Shown: piece after piece, positions 1-11,500 of the stretch
How positions within the stretch are numbered: the stretch's first letter is position 1
Layout of the letters: every line of letters starts with the position of its first letter
Made by a program: the position numbers and the translations under genes
From: Nymphaea colorata
Lineage: Eukaryota; Streptophyta; Magnoliopsida; Nymphaeales; Nymphaeaceae
NCBI RefSeq assembly: GCF_008831285.2
Contig: NC_045141.1
Location: 7,551,353 to 7,615,352 of the forward strand
Direction: 5' to 3'
DNA: 64,000 nucleotides
The notes under the pieces: model-generated
Seen by the model: only the letters and a program-made list of their open reading frames with translations
Told to the model about the DNA's origin: nothing
Database searches by the model: none

Positions 1-895
1 TCTTCTTTATTAACAAGTGAGGTTCTTTAGTTTTGTCAATACTGAATTTTCCTCAAACCCAAGTTTGATGGCGGGAAAACTTCAAAAACCTGGTTTTGTT
101 TTTTGGCGTCCACAAACACCCCTCCCCCAAAAAAGAAAAAGTAAAAAAAAAAAACCCACCCCGAAGAAAAGGCTAACCAATTCTAGAAAATGTCAAATCA
201 TTGTTTAATGGATCATTGTGGATTGTGTCCACCTTTATATGCACATTGTAGCTCAAATGTTGGTGTAGGGAACCCATTGAATGCCAGAACCCAGGCTTAA
301 AAGGCCCTATCGGAGGAAGGCTATAGGCAAATGAAATCATGAGGCCCGGCCACCAAACAGTCGAACACTATCTAGTGATGAAAAATGTAAAGCGGTCTCT
401 TCTTGACGTGGTAACCTGAAAATCCCATTTTAGAAGGAGAAATTCATTTTCAAATGTAACACAACGGCCACAAAATTGCTTTCCTTCTTCAATATTGTGT
501 TGGGAAAGGGGCAACTTAACCCATATCTTGGACAACCAAGACAAGCTTTTTTCCTCGTTAAAGAATAATAACCACCTTTTTTTAATAATAAAGTTTTGTT
601 ATCTGACTTGAATGACTTGCCTTTTATCTAGAGGTGACCAAGATTTCACATTTTACACTAAAGCGGCAATATTAGGGTTGTTGGTGTCATCTCCACAGCC
701 AGGGGGGGATTTGAGGCGTGGCCTAGGGTTTCGGCACATGCCAGCAACAGTGACGTTGCACGGATTGGCTTGGCAACAAAAGACAACGTGCAAAATTTTA
801 ATAGTTTTACTCTTTTTGGATACCGAAGAAATCTTTCCCTTTTCACAAACAAATCAAACGCTTTCAATACATTACATCTTAAGCATGGCAGTCAC
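1..895. other. Upstream intergenic region, no gene seen
   Basis: Open frames here are short and have no recognisable domain or sensible codon pattern. The sequence is AT-rich with A-runs near 140-155. It probably holds the distal promoter of the zinc-finger gene that follows, but I see no motif strong enough to name. Confidence 0.5.
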
Positions 896-898
896 TTG

Positions 899-907
899 TT
901 TATAAGG
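899..907 (+). promoter_or_regulatory. Possible TATA box of the zinc-finger gene
   Basis: A TTATAAGG motif lies about 230 bases before the ATG at 1134. It is followed 40-50 bases later by a CT-rich stretch (about 945-962), the usual look of a plant transcription start and 5' leader. The assignment is positional only. Confidence 0.4.
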
Positions 908-1133
908 ACAATGCAGATCGACCACGCCCGTCATCAAGAAGACGTCTCTCTCTCTATTCTACCTAGCTTCGCTTTCCATTTCTCAGGTGCCATCTTTTGA
1001 CCTGTTCTTCCTTTGAAAGACCTGTACCCCCTTCACCTACCAACTCGATCTTGTCTCCACTTCCAGTCCAGGTCCAGGAAAACCGCTACCCATTTCAGGT
1101 TTTAGTCTTTTCCAGGCCTTCTCTTCCAAGTTC

Positions 1134-1700
1134 ATGGCCGAGGAAAAGAACGACACTGCCGTCCCCAAGGAAGAAGTGGGCAGTTCAGATTCAGAACCTA
1201 AGAAGTCTAAGTTTTTCTCCTGCCAATACTGCGATAAGAAATTCTTAGGTCGCCATGCCTTGGCTGGCCACCAGAATGCTCATTGGAGAGAGAAATCCGA
1301 AGCAAAGAACCTTAAAAGGAAACGTGATGACCCAATGCCGTCCACCTATCCATCCTTTTTCTTTCAGAACTTACCACTTGCCAGTTCTCTACACATCGAT
1401 TCTTTGTCTAGAAACTTTGGTCTCTACCAATCCGGTTATCCTTCTTTTCCATTGTCTAACAGGTTTGCACCCAGTGCTGCCCACTGCGGACTTAACGTTC
1501 CTCCTCTCGGGAGGGCTTCTGTCTTTGGAGGAAACGCTACCGTAAACTTCCATGAATGGCAGAGGTACAGAGAGAGGATGGAGCAAGCTAGGGAGTTCTT
1601 ATCAGCGCCTTCATCAAACGAGGCGAACGTCTCGTGTGTGGAAACTGATAATGGTTGTTCTGCAAACGAGAAAAACCTGGACCTCTCTCTGCATCTGTAG
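1134..1700 (+). CDS. Single C2H2 zinc-finger transcriptional repressor with C-terminal EAR motif
   Basis: The 188-residue single-exon protein has one C2H2 finger: C30 and C33, then H46 and H50 (C-X2-C-X12-H-X3-H). A basic KRKR stretch at about residues 60-63 is a likely nuclear localisation signal. The last residues, LDLSLHL, form an EAR motif of the LxLxL type, which recruits TOPLESS-type corepressors in this family. This is the architecture of the small Arabidopsis ZFP1/ZFP3/ZFP4/KNUCKLES-like proteins, and the length fits. The plant-specific helix QALGGH is altered to HALAGH, so two positions differ, including the leading Gln known to matter for DNA binding. The following QNAH is kept. There are no introns, as is normal for the family. 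It is the only complete and apparently undamaged host gene in the window. Nuclear repressor function is inferred from the family; the target genes cannot be read here. Confidence 0.88.
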   Translation: MAEEKNDTAVPKEEVGSSDSEPKKSKFFSCQYCDKKFLGRHALAGHQNAHWREKSEAKNLKRKRDDPMPSTYPSFFFQNLPLASSLHIDSLSRNFGLYQSGYPSFPLSNRFAPSAAHCGLNVPPLGRASVFGGNATVNFHEWQRYRERMEQAREFLSAPSSNEANVSCVETDNGCSANEKNLDLSLHL

Positions 1701-1987
1701 ATGTTGAACGTAGCCGACTGCAGCAAAGATAACTGACAATCGCAAAAAAATAACAGCAATGATCGTCTCCCATGCCGTCCCGGGCGCAGTTGTTTCTTTT
1801 TTCAGTGCGCGGTTCTCTTGGGGCCACGCCATCTTCTTCTTCTGGGTCTTTATCTTGTATGGGTGTGTTGATGTGGGCACCGGGGGATGATGAAAAGATT
1901 GGCAATTCTTGTATTGCAGTTGCGGATAAAGCCGTCGTTTTGTATTCCTTCTTAATTGATTTGTCAACTTTTTCTTCAGTGAATCTG

Positions 1988-1993
1988 AATAAA
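1988..1993 (+). terminator. Likely poly(A) signal of the zinc-finger gene
   Basis: AATAAA lies about 290 bases after the stop codon, followed by T-rich sequence. It is plausible as the polyadenylation signal of the 1134-1700 gene. AATAAA is common in AT-rich DNA, so this is not certain. Confidence 0.4.
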
Positions 1994-2029
1994 AACTTTT
2001 CCTATAAGTCTGGCAGAATAACTAGATAA

Positions 2030-4474
2030 ATTACAAATTCATTGCATCCCTATTGCATCTACTTTACTATCTGATCAGTTTATTTATGTTGTTTGTATCT
2101 GTAATCGTTTTTTTTTTTTTCTCGTTAGATCAGCGCTTTCGAGCGCTTCTTTCTCGGTGCGAGTTGCGGCCCTTCTCCTTCGTTGCTTTCGGAAACAAAA
2201 TATTCAAAAAGATTGTAGTAAACAAATGAGAGGGAAATCTCAAATTAGTACTTTACTCTTTTGGTCATTACGCACCCCTATGCATGCACAGGAGTGTTTA
2301 TATAACCAGCTTTCAATAACTTAAAGTTTTACCCAAAAACCGTGGTGGGTGTTCAGGTCAAACACACTTTTCATACGTTGGACTCCTCACAAGCCACAAT
2401 TTTAGTATTTTTACAAAAATCTACCTTTTTTCATGTGAGGGGCACTTTTGTCATTTCAATCATGAACACATAATTAACCTACTTTGACTTTATGTGGTTG
2501 ATTAAGCAACATATAATGTCTGTCGATCTGGGTGTGGTTTTTCTCTGCAATAAATTAATAAAAAAAAGATTGGGATATCGATTTCCTCTTCTACTTGCGG
2601 AAGAAGATGGCAATGCATTTCATGTGTTCTCGTAATTTTGATCAGAAAGCTGAGAATAGTATTATTTTGTAGGTCTCAAATTGTACAGTTTGTCCATCAT
2701 CAGGGTCTGTTAACCATAGGACTAGCTTTGAAGGTTTTTTTAAAAAAAAGAGGGAAGGGTGATTATGAGAACAGTTAGGTGAAGATAGGATTAATTTGTC
2801 TATAAACGGTAAGTTATGGTTTTGTCCAGAAAAGATTGAGTGAATCACTTTGGATATGGATACCACCAAGCAGCATCCCAAGGTTTGAAACGGGAAGCAG
2901 GCGTTTCTCCCTATTTGTGCTAAAGGATTATAAGTTTGAATAGTTTTATCAATATTTAGTAGCATGTTGTAAATCCAGTACAGTTATACTTAGCATGCAT
3001 ATATAATAGCTAGCATTGCACTACGTGAATTTTTTCTTTTGGTAATTAACAGAACCTTTGGTTGAAGAAAATATATAGCGGATATTATACTGATAAAATT
3101 TAAAATTGCCCTTCAAACTCATTCTACAGTGTCTCATTTAGCTCATATATAGGTAATGATAAGTAACGCCAGCCTGACCACAAAAGTATAGGAAAATTGA
3201 AATCAGTTGGCTGCCAGATATTACATGATGCATGGCTAAATATTAAAATAGTCCACCACTAAATGTATCATAATGTGTCGCTCCACCATAAACTGTTGCT
3301 AGTGCCTCTGCTGCAAAGTGCGTTTAATGACGGCTAATTTTTAAATATTTTGTGATCATCCAGCAACATTCGACAACGAGCTTATTTGAATTTTTATACA
3401 TGTATACACATGTATGGTGTCTGAAGTTTCTAGAAAAGCTCCAACGAGGGGGCAGTCATATGCAAATCTATGTACTTTCGTATTTCGTATGGCATTTTGA
3501 CAAGTTATACAATTCTGGGATCTGGCCCCTTATGGCTCATATATATGTGCCTTCCCTGAACCGGACAAGGAACAGACCTAAATATTAAGCAAGCAGCTGA
3601 CGAATCTTCTAAGAAAGCTTATTCATGCTGATAAACCATTGTGGCTCAAGGGTGTTAGTCCTAAAATGAAGCAGAGAGTGTAGCTAATGGTTGAAACAAA
3701 TAACTTCTTCAATTTGAATCACATGCAATATCTCTAAATGTGGCCATTAAAGAAAAGTGCGTCTGAGAATAGAAACTATGGCTGCAAACGATGTAGAGCC
3801 CCTATATATGTCAGGGTTGACACCCTTCTACTCAACAAATTAACGCAACAGTAGGCAAGAATAACTCCCCATTACGTTTCCTCGTTACCATCAACAAAGA
3901 ATCAGGAGGCAGAGCATCTCCCTCACAAACTCCAATAGATCTGTCCTTAACTACTGATATCCATTAACTGAAACTATAGAAATCAAGACTGGCAGCTTCT
4001 ACCTGGTCTGCGGGCAAAGCTAAAGGTCTCCATAATTTTCTTAAACTGGGATGACACTCTTCAAATTAATGAATTGCCCACTAGTGCCGTAAATATAATC
4101 TTCCCTCGCCTCATTTTATTGATTATGGTATTCAACTCCAGTTATATTGTTCGCAGCCTTTCTGAAATTTATGCAGGACATTGTAGACTCAGGCTGAAGT
4201 CCTTAAGCTTTGATGCTCCCAGAGTTTCCAAAACCTAGTAAATGTCAGAATCGATTATTTCTAAATGTTTTCTATGGTGAAGAATATCGCCTAACGTTAG
4301 AGACATTTTCACGCGAAACAAAACTATCTGAAACCATTTGACCCGTCAGAAAACAATGAAAAACATTGCTAAATATGGTTCTATAAGATTTTAGATGTCC
4401 CAAAGAAAAGTGAGGAAAAAGAAGCACAAACTTGAGACCTGTTGGTGCTACATATGGTAATAAATTAACTCAAC
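2030..4474. other. Intergenic, no gene or element recognised
   Basis: This stretch is AT-rich. Open frames such as those at 2642-2965 and 3352-3588 have no domain, no codon bias and no splice-consistent extension. I see no LTR, terminal inverted repeat or RNA gene. Confidence 0.5.
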
Positions 4475-4922
4475 TAGGCATGTCAATATATCTTAATAAA
4501 ATCAAATATTTGGCTGAACACTAAGAAAAAAGTCCGATATGGAAAAAAAGCTCAATATTCATTAAAATTTTACATCGAATTTGAATTTAAATAATGATAT
4601 CTGATTGGATTCACATTTCAATCAGGATATATAATTATCTGATCAAATTTGGACCAGATTTAATTTTAAATTATTATCATATATCCAATGCCCTTTCATT
4701 TTGACAGTCAATTGAATTGAGTTTAAAATTCAAACTCAAATTTGGATATGAATCCAGAAATAAGATTTGGATTGTGAAACCAAATTTTAGAACTCAGATT
4801 TGAATATGACCTTTTTCATATGCATGTGTATCAACACGAATTTGAATCCAAATAGATAACATCTGAAAAAGACAATATAATTAAGGTACATCTGATTCAA
4901 ATTTGATCCATTGACATCCCTG
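4475..4922. mobile_element. Decayed non-autonomous hAT element (448 bp)
   Basis: The left end TAGGCATGTCAATA and the reverse complement of the right end, CAGGGATGTCAATGGATC, match the hAT-1 terminus TAGGGATGTCAA-Y-GGATC. The 8-base flanks are AACTCAAC on the left (4467-4474) and AATGCAAC on the right (4923-4930), 6 of 8 identical, as expected for an old hAT target duplication. There is no coding capacity. The inner repeats resemble the hAT-1 subterminal repeats with G/C changed to A/T. It is likely an old member of a family that a hAT-1-like transposase could mobilise. Confidence 0.65.
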
Positions 4923-4930
4923 AATGCAAC

Positions 4931-6578
4931 TATAGATCCAAGAATGTAAATGATGTTTATGTTGACACCCGTATTTCCTTGGAGCACGACCTTGGGCTGA
5001 GTGTTGAAATTACTAATTTAGACTTTTCTTGAAGAATTGATTCTTCCATTAATGTTACCATAAAGATTATCTTTATTCCACAGTTAGAAGCCATTTTAGT
5101 CTGATATGGTCCAATTCACGTGTTTCATGCATCTAAGGCGCATACATGTACAACATCCTGCAAAAAGCTTCAGGGAACAATATTAATAATTGGACCGAGA
5201 CGTCTTTATTCCTTGTTCGCATAGCCGCATGGTGAACTTAGTCTGCCTTCAAAGCATGAGGAAGTGCTTCACGTTGTTTGAGTTCGAACGTATATAATCA
5301 ATGAATATGTGCAAGTACTTGTGGACCATGTGGTTGAAAGTGATGAGATAGAGCCTTTTGTATGGATTCGAACTTCTTTTTCTTTTTTTTTTTGGCCTAA
5401 GTTTTAGGAATTATTGAAATATTTAATAATGAGAATCTTCGAAAACAGATCATCGCAACGGACGCAACGGATCGAATTTTTGCCCCATATCTAATGTTAC
5501 TTTAATTTGCATGAGGCATCGTGAGTCCCAACTCATAATTAGTAGGAAACAACTGGTCCTCCTTGAAATATTCTTATAATGGCAAGATTAAACTGTGGTT
5601 CCCGAAAGATAGTAGTCCTAATGTGGAAGCAATGGTCGTTGTAAAGAGAAAGCATCGTTAGTTTCCCGGAGAAAATATTTAAGATCAATTAACCGAATGG
5701 AATATCAAATGACCAAATATATAAATAGCAACCACTTCGATCGTGATATATCTAGCCTTGGAATTAGAGCCAAACGGCACCCACAATAACAGCGTCAAGT
5801 GAGGTGGAGCAAGCCCCTTGGTGGGTCCCACGCACTGCTTGATGATAAATGGTTATATATTGAGATAACTAAAACGAACCAAGATAATTAAATTGAGGTT
5901 CAAAAGATTTCGAAATTTCCTAATATAAATAGGTAAGTTTACGCACAGGATTCTTTCCTAATAGACGTCGAGGACAAGTGTGAGGCATCGATCGGCAGCC
6001 ATTGCAGCACTTTCCTGGCTACCCTCAAACTATGGTGCTCGGAAGGCTTAAGAAGAGGAGGATCAACCTGGGTCTTCAATTGAGGTAAATAGCTAAGAAA
6101 TTGAGTTATTGAAAAAATATATAATATGAAATATAAAGGTAATTAAAAGCATGCTGATGCATTTGATAGAAACGTCATATCAAGTATAATAGCGAGTTCA
6201 GTTCTTATTGGCATATGTTATTTCTTATGAAACTCACGTAGAATGTGATTGTATTCTATTGAATATGGTGTAGTAAATTGAAAAATAAGCATGGTTGATT
6301 GAGCTACGTGTAAGCTACATGCATGTACAAGGTATATTTTTATGTATATATCTTCAATGTGATTGTTGTTTAATTAAGCTGCCTGTTTGATTCATCTGGG
6401 TTCAAGGATTTTACTTTGAAGGGCTTGTCCGGTTGGGGAAAGAATCCTGCAGAAAAAATTAGATATTAAAACATGAGAAGCCTGAATTTCTCTCAGTGAT
6501 ATTTCGACATAGAATAAGAAAAAGAAAAGTCAGAGTTTCGAGAAAAGCTGGAGAAAATTTAAACCAAGTTATTAAGTT
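4931..6578. other. Intergenic, nothing recognised
   Basis: This is AT-rich sequence with no coding signal, including a T-run near 5381-5391. It ends at the copia-1 target site GATTT (6579-6583). Confidence 0.5.
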
Positions 6579-6753
6579 GATTTTGTAGAGTCATCACCAA
6601 CTCTTGGGAAGGGTCGAGAAAACGCAAGAGGCTTTGAGCCTCTCCTTTTTAAAGTCGGTGCTTTTAAAGTCACCAAGGAAAACAAAAAAATAATTAAAAA
6701 ATGATGATAAGTGTAGAAATCGGTGGAAGCTTCATCCACGACTTCTTCATCTC

Positions 6754-6761
6754 TATAAATA
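6754..6761 (+). promoter_or_regulatory. copia-1 LTR TATA box
   Basis: TATAAATA lies 170 bases into the LTR and is preserved in the 3' copy near 18390-18397. Its position suits the U3/R boundary promoter of a copia LTR. Confidence 0.6.
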
Positions 6762-6817
6762 GGGATATTGGGCATAGGGGTTGAGCACTGTGAGTGTGGT
6801 TGAGTCTTAGTCTATGT

Positions 6818-6995
6818 GCTCACTTTGTGAGCTGGTGAGGTGGGTGAAAAAATTGTGAGGTTGAGTGACCTTGGGTGCTCACTTTGTGAGTTGAGGTGTA
6901 TGCTCAATTTATGAGGGAGAGTGTTAGCTCGTGTGTTCAATTCATGAACTCGAGTTAAAGTTTCAAGTGTGTGTTGCAAGTCGTTGGGTGTGTTA
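6818..6995 (+). repeat. Array of short hairpin-forming palindromes in the 5' LTR
   Basis: Several units of the form GCTCA-N5-TGAGC lie in the transcribed half of the LTR. The first is at 6818-6832, and the array is complete in the 3' LTR (18453-18647). The fifth unit of this copy is split by hAT-1. Confidence 0.7.
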
Positions 6996-6997
6996 GC
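6990..6997. repeat. hAT-1 target-site duplication, left copy
   Basis: GTGTTAGC here is repeated exactly at 15140-15147. In the uninterrupted 3' LTR the same octamer occurs once, immediately before the matching TCACTGC. Confidence 0.93.
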
Positions 6998-7009
6998 TAG
7001 GGATGTCAA

Positions 7010-7440
7010 CGGATCGGATTCGGATCGGATATACTCTTTATCATATCCGACTTTTCGGATATACATATTTTCGGATTCGAATTCGGATTCGAATTCGGAT
7101 AAAATAAAATCTTAAAAATATCCGAATCCGATTTTTAAAACCATATCCGAATCCGATCCGAATCCGACTTTTAAATCAAAATCTGGTTCCGAATCCGAAT
7201 CCGACTTTAAAATCCAAAATCCGATTAAAATCCGAATCCGACTTTTTATTTCAATATCCGATTTCAATCCGAATCCGATTTTTTATTTCACTATCCGATT
7301 TCAATCCGAATCTGACTTTTTATTTCATTATCCGATTTCAATCCGAATCCGACTTTTTATTTCATTATCCGATTTCAATCCGAATCCGACTTTTTATTTC
7401 ATTATCCGATTTCAATCTGAATCCAAATTTTATATTTAAA
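7010..7440. repeat. hAT-1 left subterminal repeat array
   Basis: There are many direct and inverted copies of ATCCGAATCCGA-like motifs. Within it, from about 7240 to 7424, a unit of about 37 bases (ending in CAATCCGAATCC) is repeated five times in tandem. Subterminal arrays of short motifs are the usual transposase-binding regions of hAT elements. Confidence 0.8.
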
Positions 7441-8203
7441 GATCTCATTCTGATATAAAGACTTTCATATTTGACATCCAAAACTAACTTTTAAATTGCT
7501 AAAAAAATTCATTCCACCACTTCTTGTTTCTCACAGCTCAAGAAAGGGCCCACAAGGCAATATCTAAAACATTATCACTACAATAGCTGCACATTCTGCC
7601 TGCTTAGCAAAATATCATGTATTTTTTTACCAAGTGCCTCCATGAACGTTAATTACCAATGTTCTTTTAAAAACAAAACAAAAAACAAAAAAATGCCCAA
7701 AGCATAAAGGGCGACGAGCCAGACTGCCTAATAAGTTTCCATTAAATATCTAGGCATCTGCAAAAAACTATACAGTCTGAAGCTTTCAATATATACACTT
7801 GAACTGTTATAACATACAAATGAAAGTAATTGGTGAGAAAGGCACAAAAACCTTAATTCTCAAAACAAAACTATGATATGAAACAAAAGTCCACCTTCTC
7901 TGATATAAATTTCTAAAAATTGTACTTTGTTGTTTGTTGATGCAACAAGAGACTAGACGAGCCATCCTTCACATCTTCAATAATAATAAAAAAAAATCAT
8001 CATATAGTCCAAGCTTACAAAATTTTTCTTTCAATGCCTTCATTTGCCACAAAGGATATGACCTTTCTGTTTGGATATATTAAGGTCCTGAAGATAATGA
8101 AAACTTTAATTAAATAAACATCTTAGACTCACTTGACACATAACTCTAGGTTTTAATTGATTTAATGAAAACAAATAAATACAAAATAATATATACCTCT
8201 AAT
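7441..8203. other. hAT-1 non-coding left arm
   Basis: AT-rich sequence between the subterminal array and the transposase stop. It probably includes the transposase 3' untranslated region. No coding signal is seen. Confidence 0.5.
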
Positions 8204-10308
8204 TTACGATTCAGTTTCAATGTATGCAGATGCAAATGGTGCTTCCTCTTCAGGTAAAGGTGTAGGCAAATCGGAATCATCTAACAAAAGAATAAAATAA
8301 GCAACACAAAAATATATTTAAAAACATTAATAATAAGTAAATTACCTTCAGCCTTATCTCGCAATCAACCTTGTGCACAAATCAAAGCCTCCACGGTCTT
8401 GCAACCTAATCTACTTCTGTATAAATCAAGAATACGTCCACCTGTACTAAATGTTGACTCTGATGCAACAGTTGATATAGGAAGAGCCAAAATATCACAT
8501 ACCATTCTAGATAACACAGGGTATTTAGGTGCATTGACTTTCCACCAAGTCAAAATGTCAATTGGATTGTTTTTTGGGTAAATGGGCTCTTCCAAATACA
8601 ACTCCAAATCTGATTTTCTATGTTGGCTTTGTGATGATTCTTCAAGAAAGTCATCTAATGCACTTGTTCTAGGCTTCTTATTAGAAGAAACCTCAATCAA
8701 AGAAGTCAAAGTAGATGCTTCATTATCCTTCTCAACATCAACAATGTAACCAGTACCAGCAGAAAGTGTCTTCAATGCATAAGTAGCTTTATATTCATCA
8801 TAAAGATCACAAAGATAATTCTTAATTGCAGAAACAAGTTCATATGCTTCATCTTTATAAAATTGCCTATAATAAAACTCAATTATTTTCATCTTATAAT
8901 GAGGATCAAATACCACTGCAACTGCTAAAATTAAATTGCATATATCCCAATACTTGTCAAACTTTGTTTTCATCCTCATTGCCATATTTGAAAGGCAAAT
9001 ATCTGAACTTGAACACATTTTTTCAATTTCCAACTTTATCTCACAAAACTCTTTAAAGAAGATATTGGAAGTTGGACACTTGACTGCAGAAATGACATTA
9101 GTAGCATCATAAAATACCTTCAAACTGTTATGAATAATAGTAGCCTTCTTCCACTCATCCTTTGTCGGTCTGAAATGATAGTGACGATCAAGTTCTTCAA
9201 AACGACCAAAAGCTTCTTTATATTGTAAAGCTACATCAAGCATAAGAAATGTTGAGTTCCATCTAGTTGGAACATCAAGGCACAACTTTTTTTCACAAGT
9301 AACTTTGACATGACGCACTGCTCGATCAAAAATTTCACAGCGAGCTGGAGATGCCTTAATATATTTTATGCTTTCTCTGATCTTGTCAATCACATCACTT
9401 ATTTCTTTGACACCATCTTGCACAACCAAATTAAGAATATGAGCAGCACATCTAACTTGAAAAAATTTTCCATTACAGACAAGTGCATCCTTTTCAAGAA
9501 GCCACTCTATCAATTTTGTAACCATGATATCATTTGTTGAACAATTATCTAATGTAATTGAAAATAACTTGCGATCAATATTCCATTTTAGTAAACAATC
9601 TTTGATGACTGATGCAAGTCTTTCTCCTGTATGAGGTGTTTCAACCATAACAAAGTTGAGAACTTTCTTTTTTATTTCCCAACTATTATCAATATAATGT
9701 GCAGTCAAACATAAATAACCACGTTTTTGACAAGACGAAGTCCACATGTCAGATGTAAGACTAATCCTCCCATTAGTCTTCTCCAAAATAGTACGTAATT
9801 TTGTCATTTCATCTTCATAAATATGTATGCAATCTGATCTAATAGTGTTACGTGACAATAACTTAAACTGTGGTTGTAATCCTTTAACAAATTTCTGAAA
9901 TCCAGAATGACCAACTATACAAAATGGATATTCATGAAGAATAATCATGTTGGCTAAATCTTGTCGACTTTTATCTGAATCAAACTTGAAAGTACCAACA
10001 GTACATTTTTCATCCTTTTCATAAAAAACCAGACGTTGTTGACATGATTCTAAGTTAGGCCTTTTAGGACATGATTTTAAATGATTCTTCAAAAGTGAGG
10101 TGCCCATCTTACTATTGCAATCCATAGATACTTTACAGTGTTGACAAATAGCACGTTGAATACCTGATTCGTTTATTGTCCTGCTGAACTCTTTCCATAC
10201 CGCTGATCTTAGTGACTTGGTTTTCGTAGATATGTCAACTTCTATATTGTTAGCAGAGACGGAACTAGAAGCATTGGCACCTGATGTTGTAGAATCCATA
10301 ATCTGCAT
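8204..10308 (-). CDS. hAT-1 transposase (BED zinc finger, RNase H-like core, hAT dimerisation domain), one nonsense codon
   Basis: The large exon (8346-10308) encodes, in order, a BED finger (C55, C58, H76, C80), an RNase H-like core with aspartates in TSDMWTS (D187) and TLDNCSTND (D254), and the C-terminal hAT dimerisation region (about residues 584-647, with VASESTFS). This is the RICESLEEPER/DAYSLEEPER-type layout. TGA at 8365-8367 sits where the family has Trp (usual context CAQDWLR). After it the same frame continues LRDKAEG to a splice donor (GAAG/GTAAT). A second exon at 8204-8280 adds an acidic tail ending TES before TAA. Thus a single TGG-to-TGA change removes about the last 30 residues, while the catalytic core and dimerisation domain stay open. 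Translation more likely starts at the second Met (10299), because TATGCAG just before it looks like a splice acceptor of a 5' UTR intron. Confidence 0.9.
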
Positions 10309-10701
10309 ATAAAAAATAGAAAACTTTAACTAAACCATTCGAAAGCAAAAAATGGGAAGAAAAAGGAGGAGGCACAAAACGATACAGAAGTACTAGAGAA
10401 AAGCAAATGCCAAAACAACTATTTGAAACTACAAAACCATATCAACAAGTGCAGCCAACCAAAAGGAGGCACATGCATAAAAATAGAAAGTGACATGTCA
10501 TATTTTGCATATTTCATAAACAGCAAGTTTTCCTTTCATAAACCCTCGGTCATATAAGTCAGTATTTAAGTTGGAAACTGAAGATGCTGCATAAGTGACT
10601 CCTGCTATGGCAGATAGGAGAAAATGTGGAACTATGGAAACTGCATATATGATTGCACTTTACTTCTAACGATGATAAAGCATCATTTAGCTCCTTGGGA
10701 A

Positions 10702-10773
10702 TTGGGAAGTAAGTTCCATCCATTGGGATCCCACGTCATCATCCACTACCTTGCTGAGACCAAAATCAGTCAC
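10702..10773 (-). pseudogene. Captured TOUSLED-like kinase exon fragment 1
   Basis: The minus strand reads VTDFGLSK, then VVDDDVGSQ and MELTSQ, the activation-loop DFG region in the exact wording of plant TOUSLED (TSL) Ser/Thr kinases. Homology stops at TSQ, an exon boundary in appearance; the next bases do not continue the kinase. It lies inside hAT-1 with no start codon or kinase N-lobe, so it is cargo, not a gene. It overlaps in content with the second fragment at about 11335-11500. Confidence 0.7.
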
Positions 10774-10929
10774 TTTTCAATTAGCTCCATCTCGCCTTTC
10801 ACTAGTTTTCACTGCAAACAAGTGTGGAATTATCAAGGCATAAATGAAACGCGTCCCTATGAACACAACCTATGTGGTAAATACACGTGGTCCAAAGTCT
10901 CCGTGTGTAAGAATCCATCACCACTCCAC

Positions 10930-11140
10930 CACACTCTGTTCAACAGATTAATAAAAAGAAAAGAAGAGAGAAAGAGAGAGAGAGGAGAAGGACCGTGGGT
11001 TGGAGAGAGGCTGAAGCAGCTTTGGCATGTGATACGCCACCATCCCCGTGGGTTTCTGCATCGCCATTTCTTTCTTCCTCCCTCTGTTTCTCTTTTCCCC
11101 TTTCATATGAGATGAAAGTGTGAATGGAAGGAAGCACGCC
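10930..11140. other. Purine-rich and GC-richer segment of unknown origin inside hAT-1
   Basis: A GA-rich run (about 10958-10985) is followed by higher-GC sequence unlike the AT-rich filler around it. I could not assign it to a gene. It could be a UTR or leader of a captured host gene. Confidence 0.3.
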
Positions 11141-11334
11141 AGCACCAATGGTCCCCTTCTCCTCTCTCCCTTTTCTGCTGCTCCAACTCAGAGGCCCTCA
11201 CTGTCGTGTATTATTAACTTTATATCTATCATCGGTCACTAAACTATTTTGAAAAGCTATGTGGTATAAATTCATTTGAGACGATATAATGCAGGCTCAT
11301 AACTCATAAGCAAGTTTGCATCCATTGGGATCTA

Positions 11335-11500
11335 AGTTCCATCCATTGGGATCCCACATCATCATCCACTACCTTAGACCAAAATCAGTCACTTTTCAAT
11401 ACCGACCTCATCAAAAAGAACATTTCCAGGGTTCAAATCATAGTGAATAATCTTTTGTTGGCAGTACAGCAGAAAATTGACTACATAACGAATGACCAAA
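11335..11500 (-). pseudogene. Captured TOUSLED-like kinase exon fragment 2
   Basis: The minus strand encodes the catalytic loop QKIIHYDLNPGNVLFDE, where plant TOUSLED kinases have HYDLKPGN, so the catalytic Lys is replaced by Asn. VTDFGL and VVDDDVGSQ follow after a one-base frameshift. The shared tail with the fragment at 10702-10773 (including the unusual join ATTGAAAAGTGACTG) suggests the two pieces are a partial duplication made inside the element or during capture. Confidence 0.75.

Larger units (their letters stand above)
6584..6997 (+). repeat. copia-1 5' LTR, left part
   Basis: This matches the first part of the 3' LTR (18204-18639) with scattered substitutions and a few small indels. 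It holds the LTR promoter TATAAATA (6754-6761). It stops at GTGTTAGC (6990-6997), the target site of hAT-1. Confidence 0.93.

Noticed and set aside
1436-1759. Minus-strand open frames over the zinc-finger gene
   Set aside because: Antisense shadows with no domains; the plus-strand C2H2 and EAR motifs are clear.
10624-11115. Plus-strand open frame of 163 codons
   Set aside because: It is antisense to the captured TOUSLED-like fragment and runs into simple-sequence DNA; no domain on this strand.
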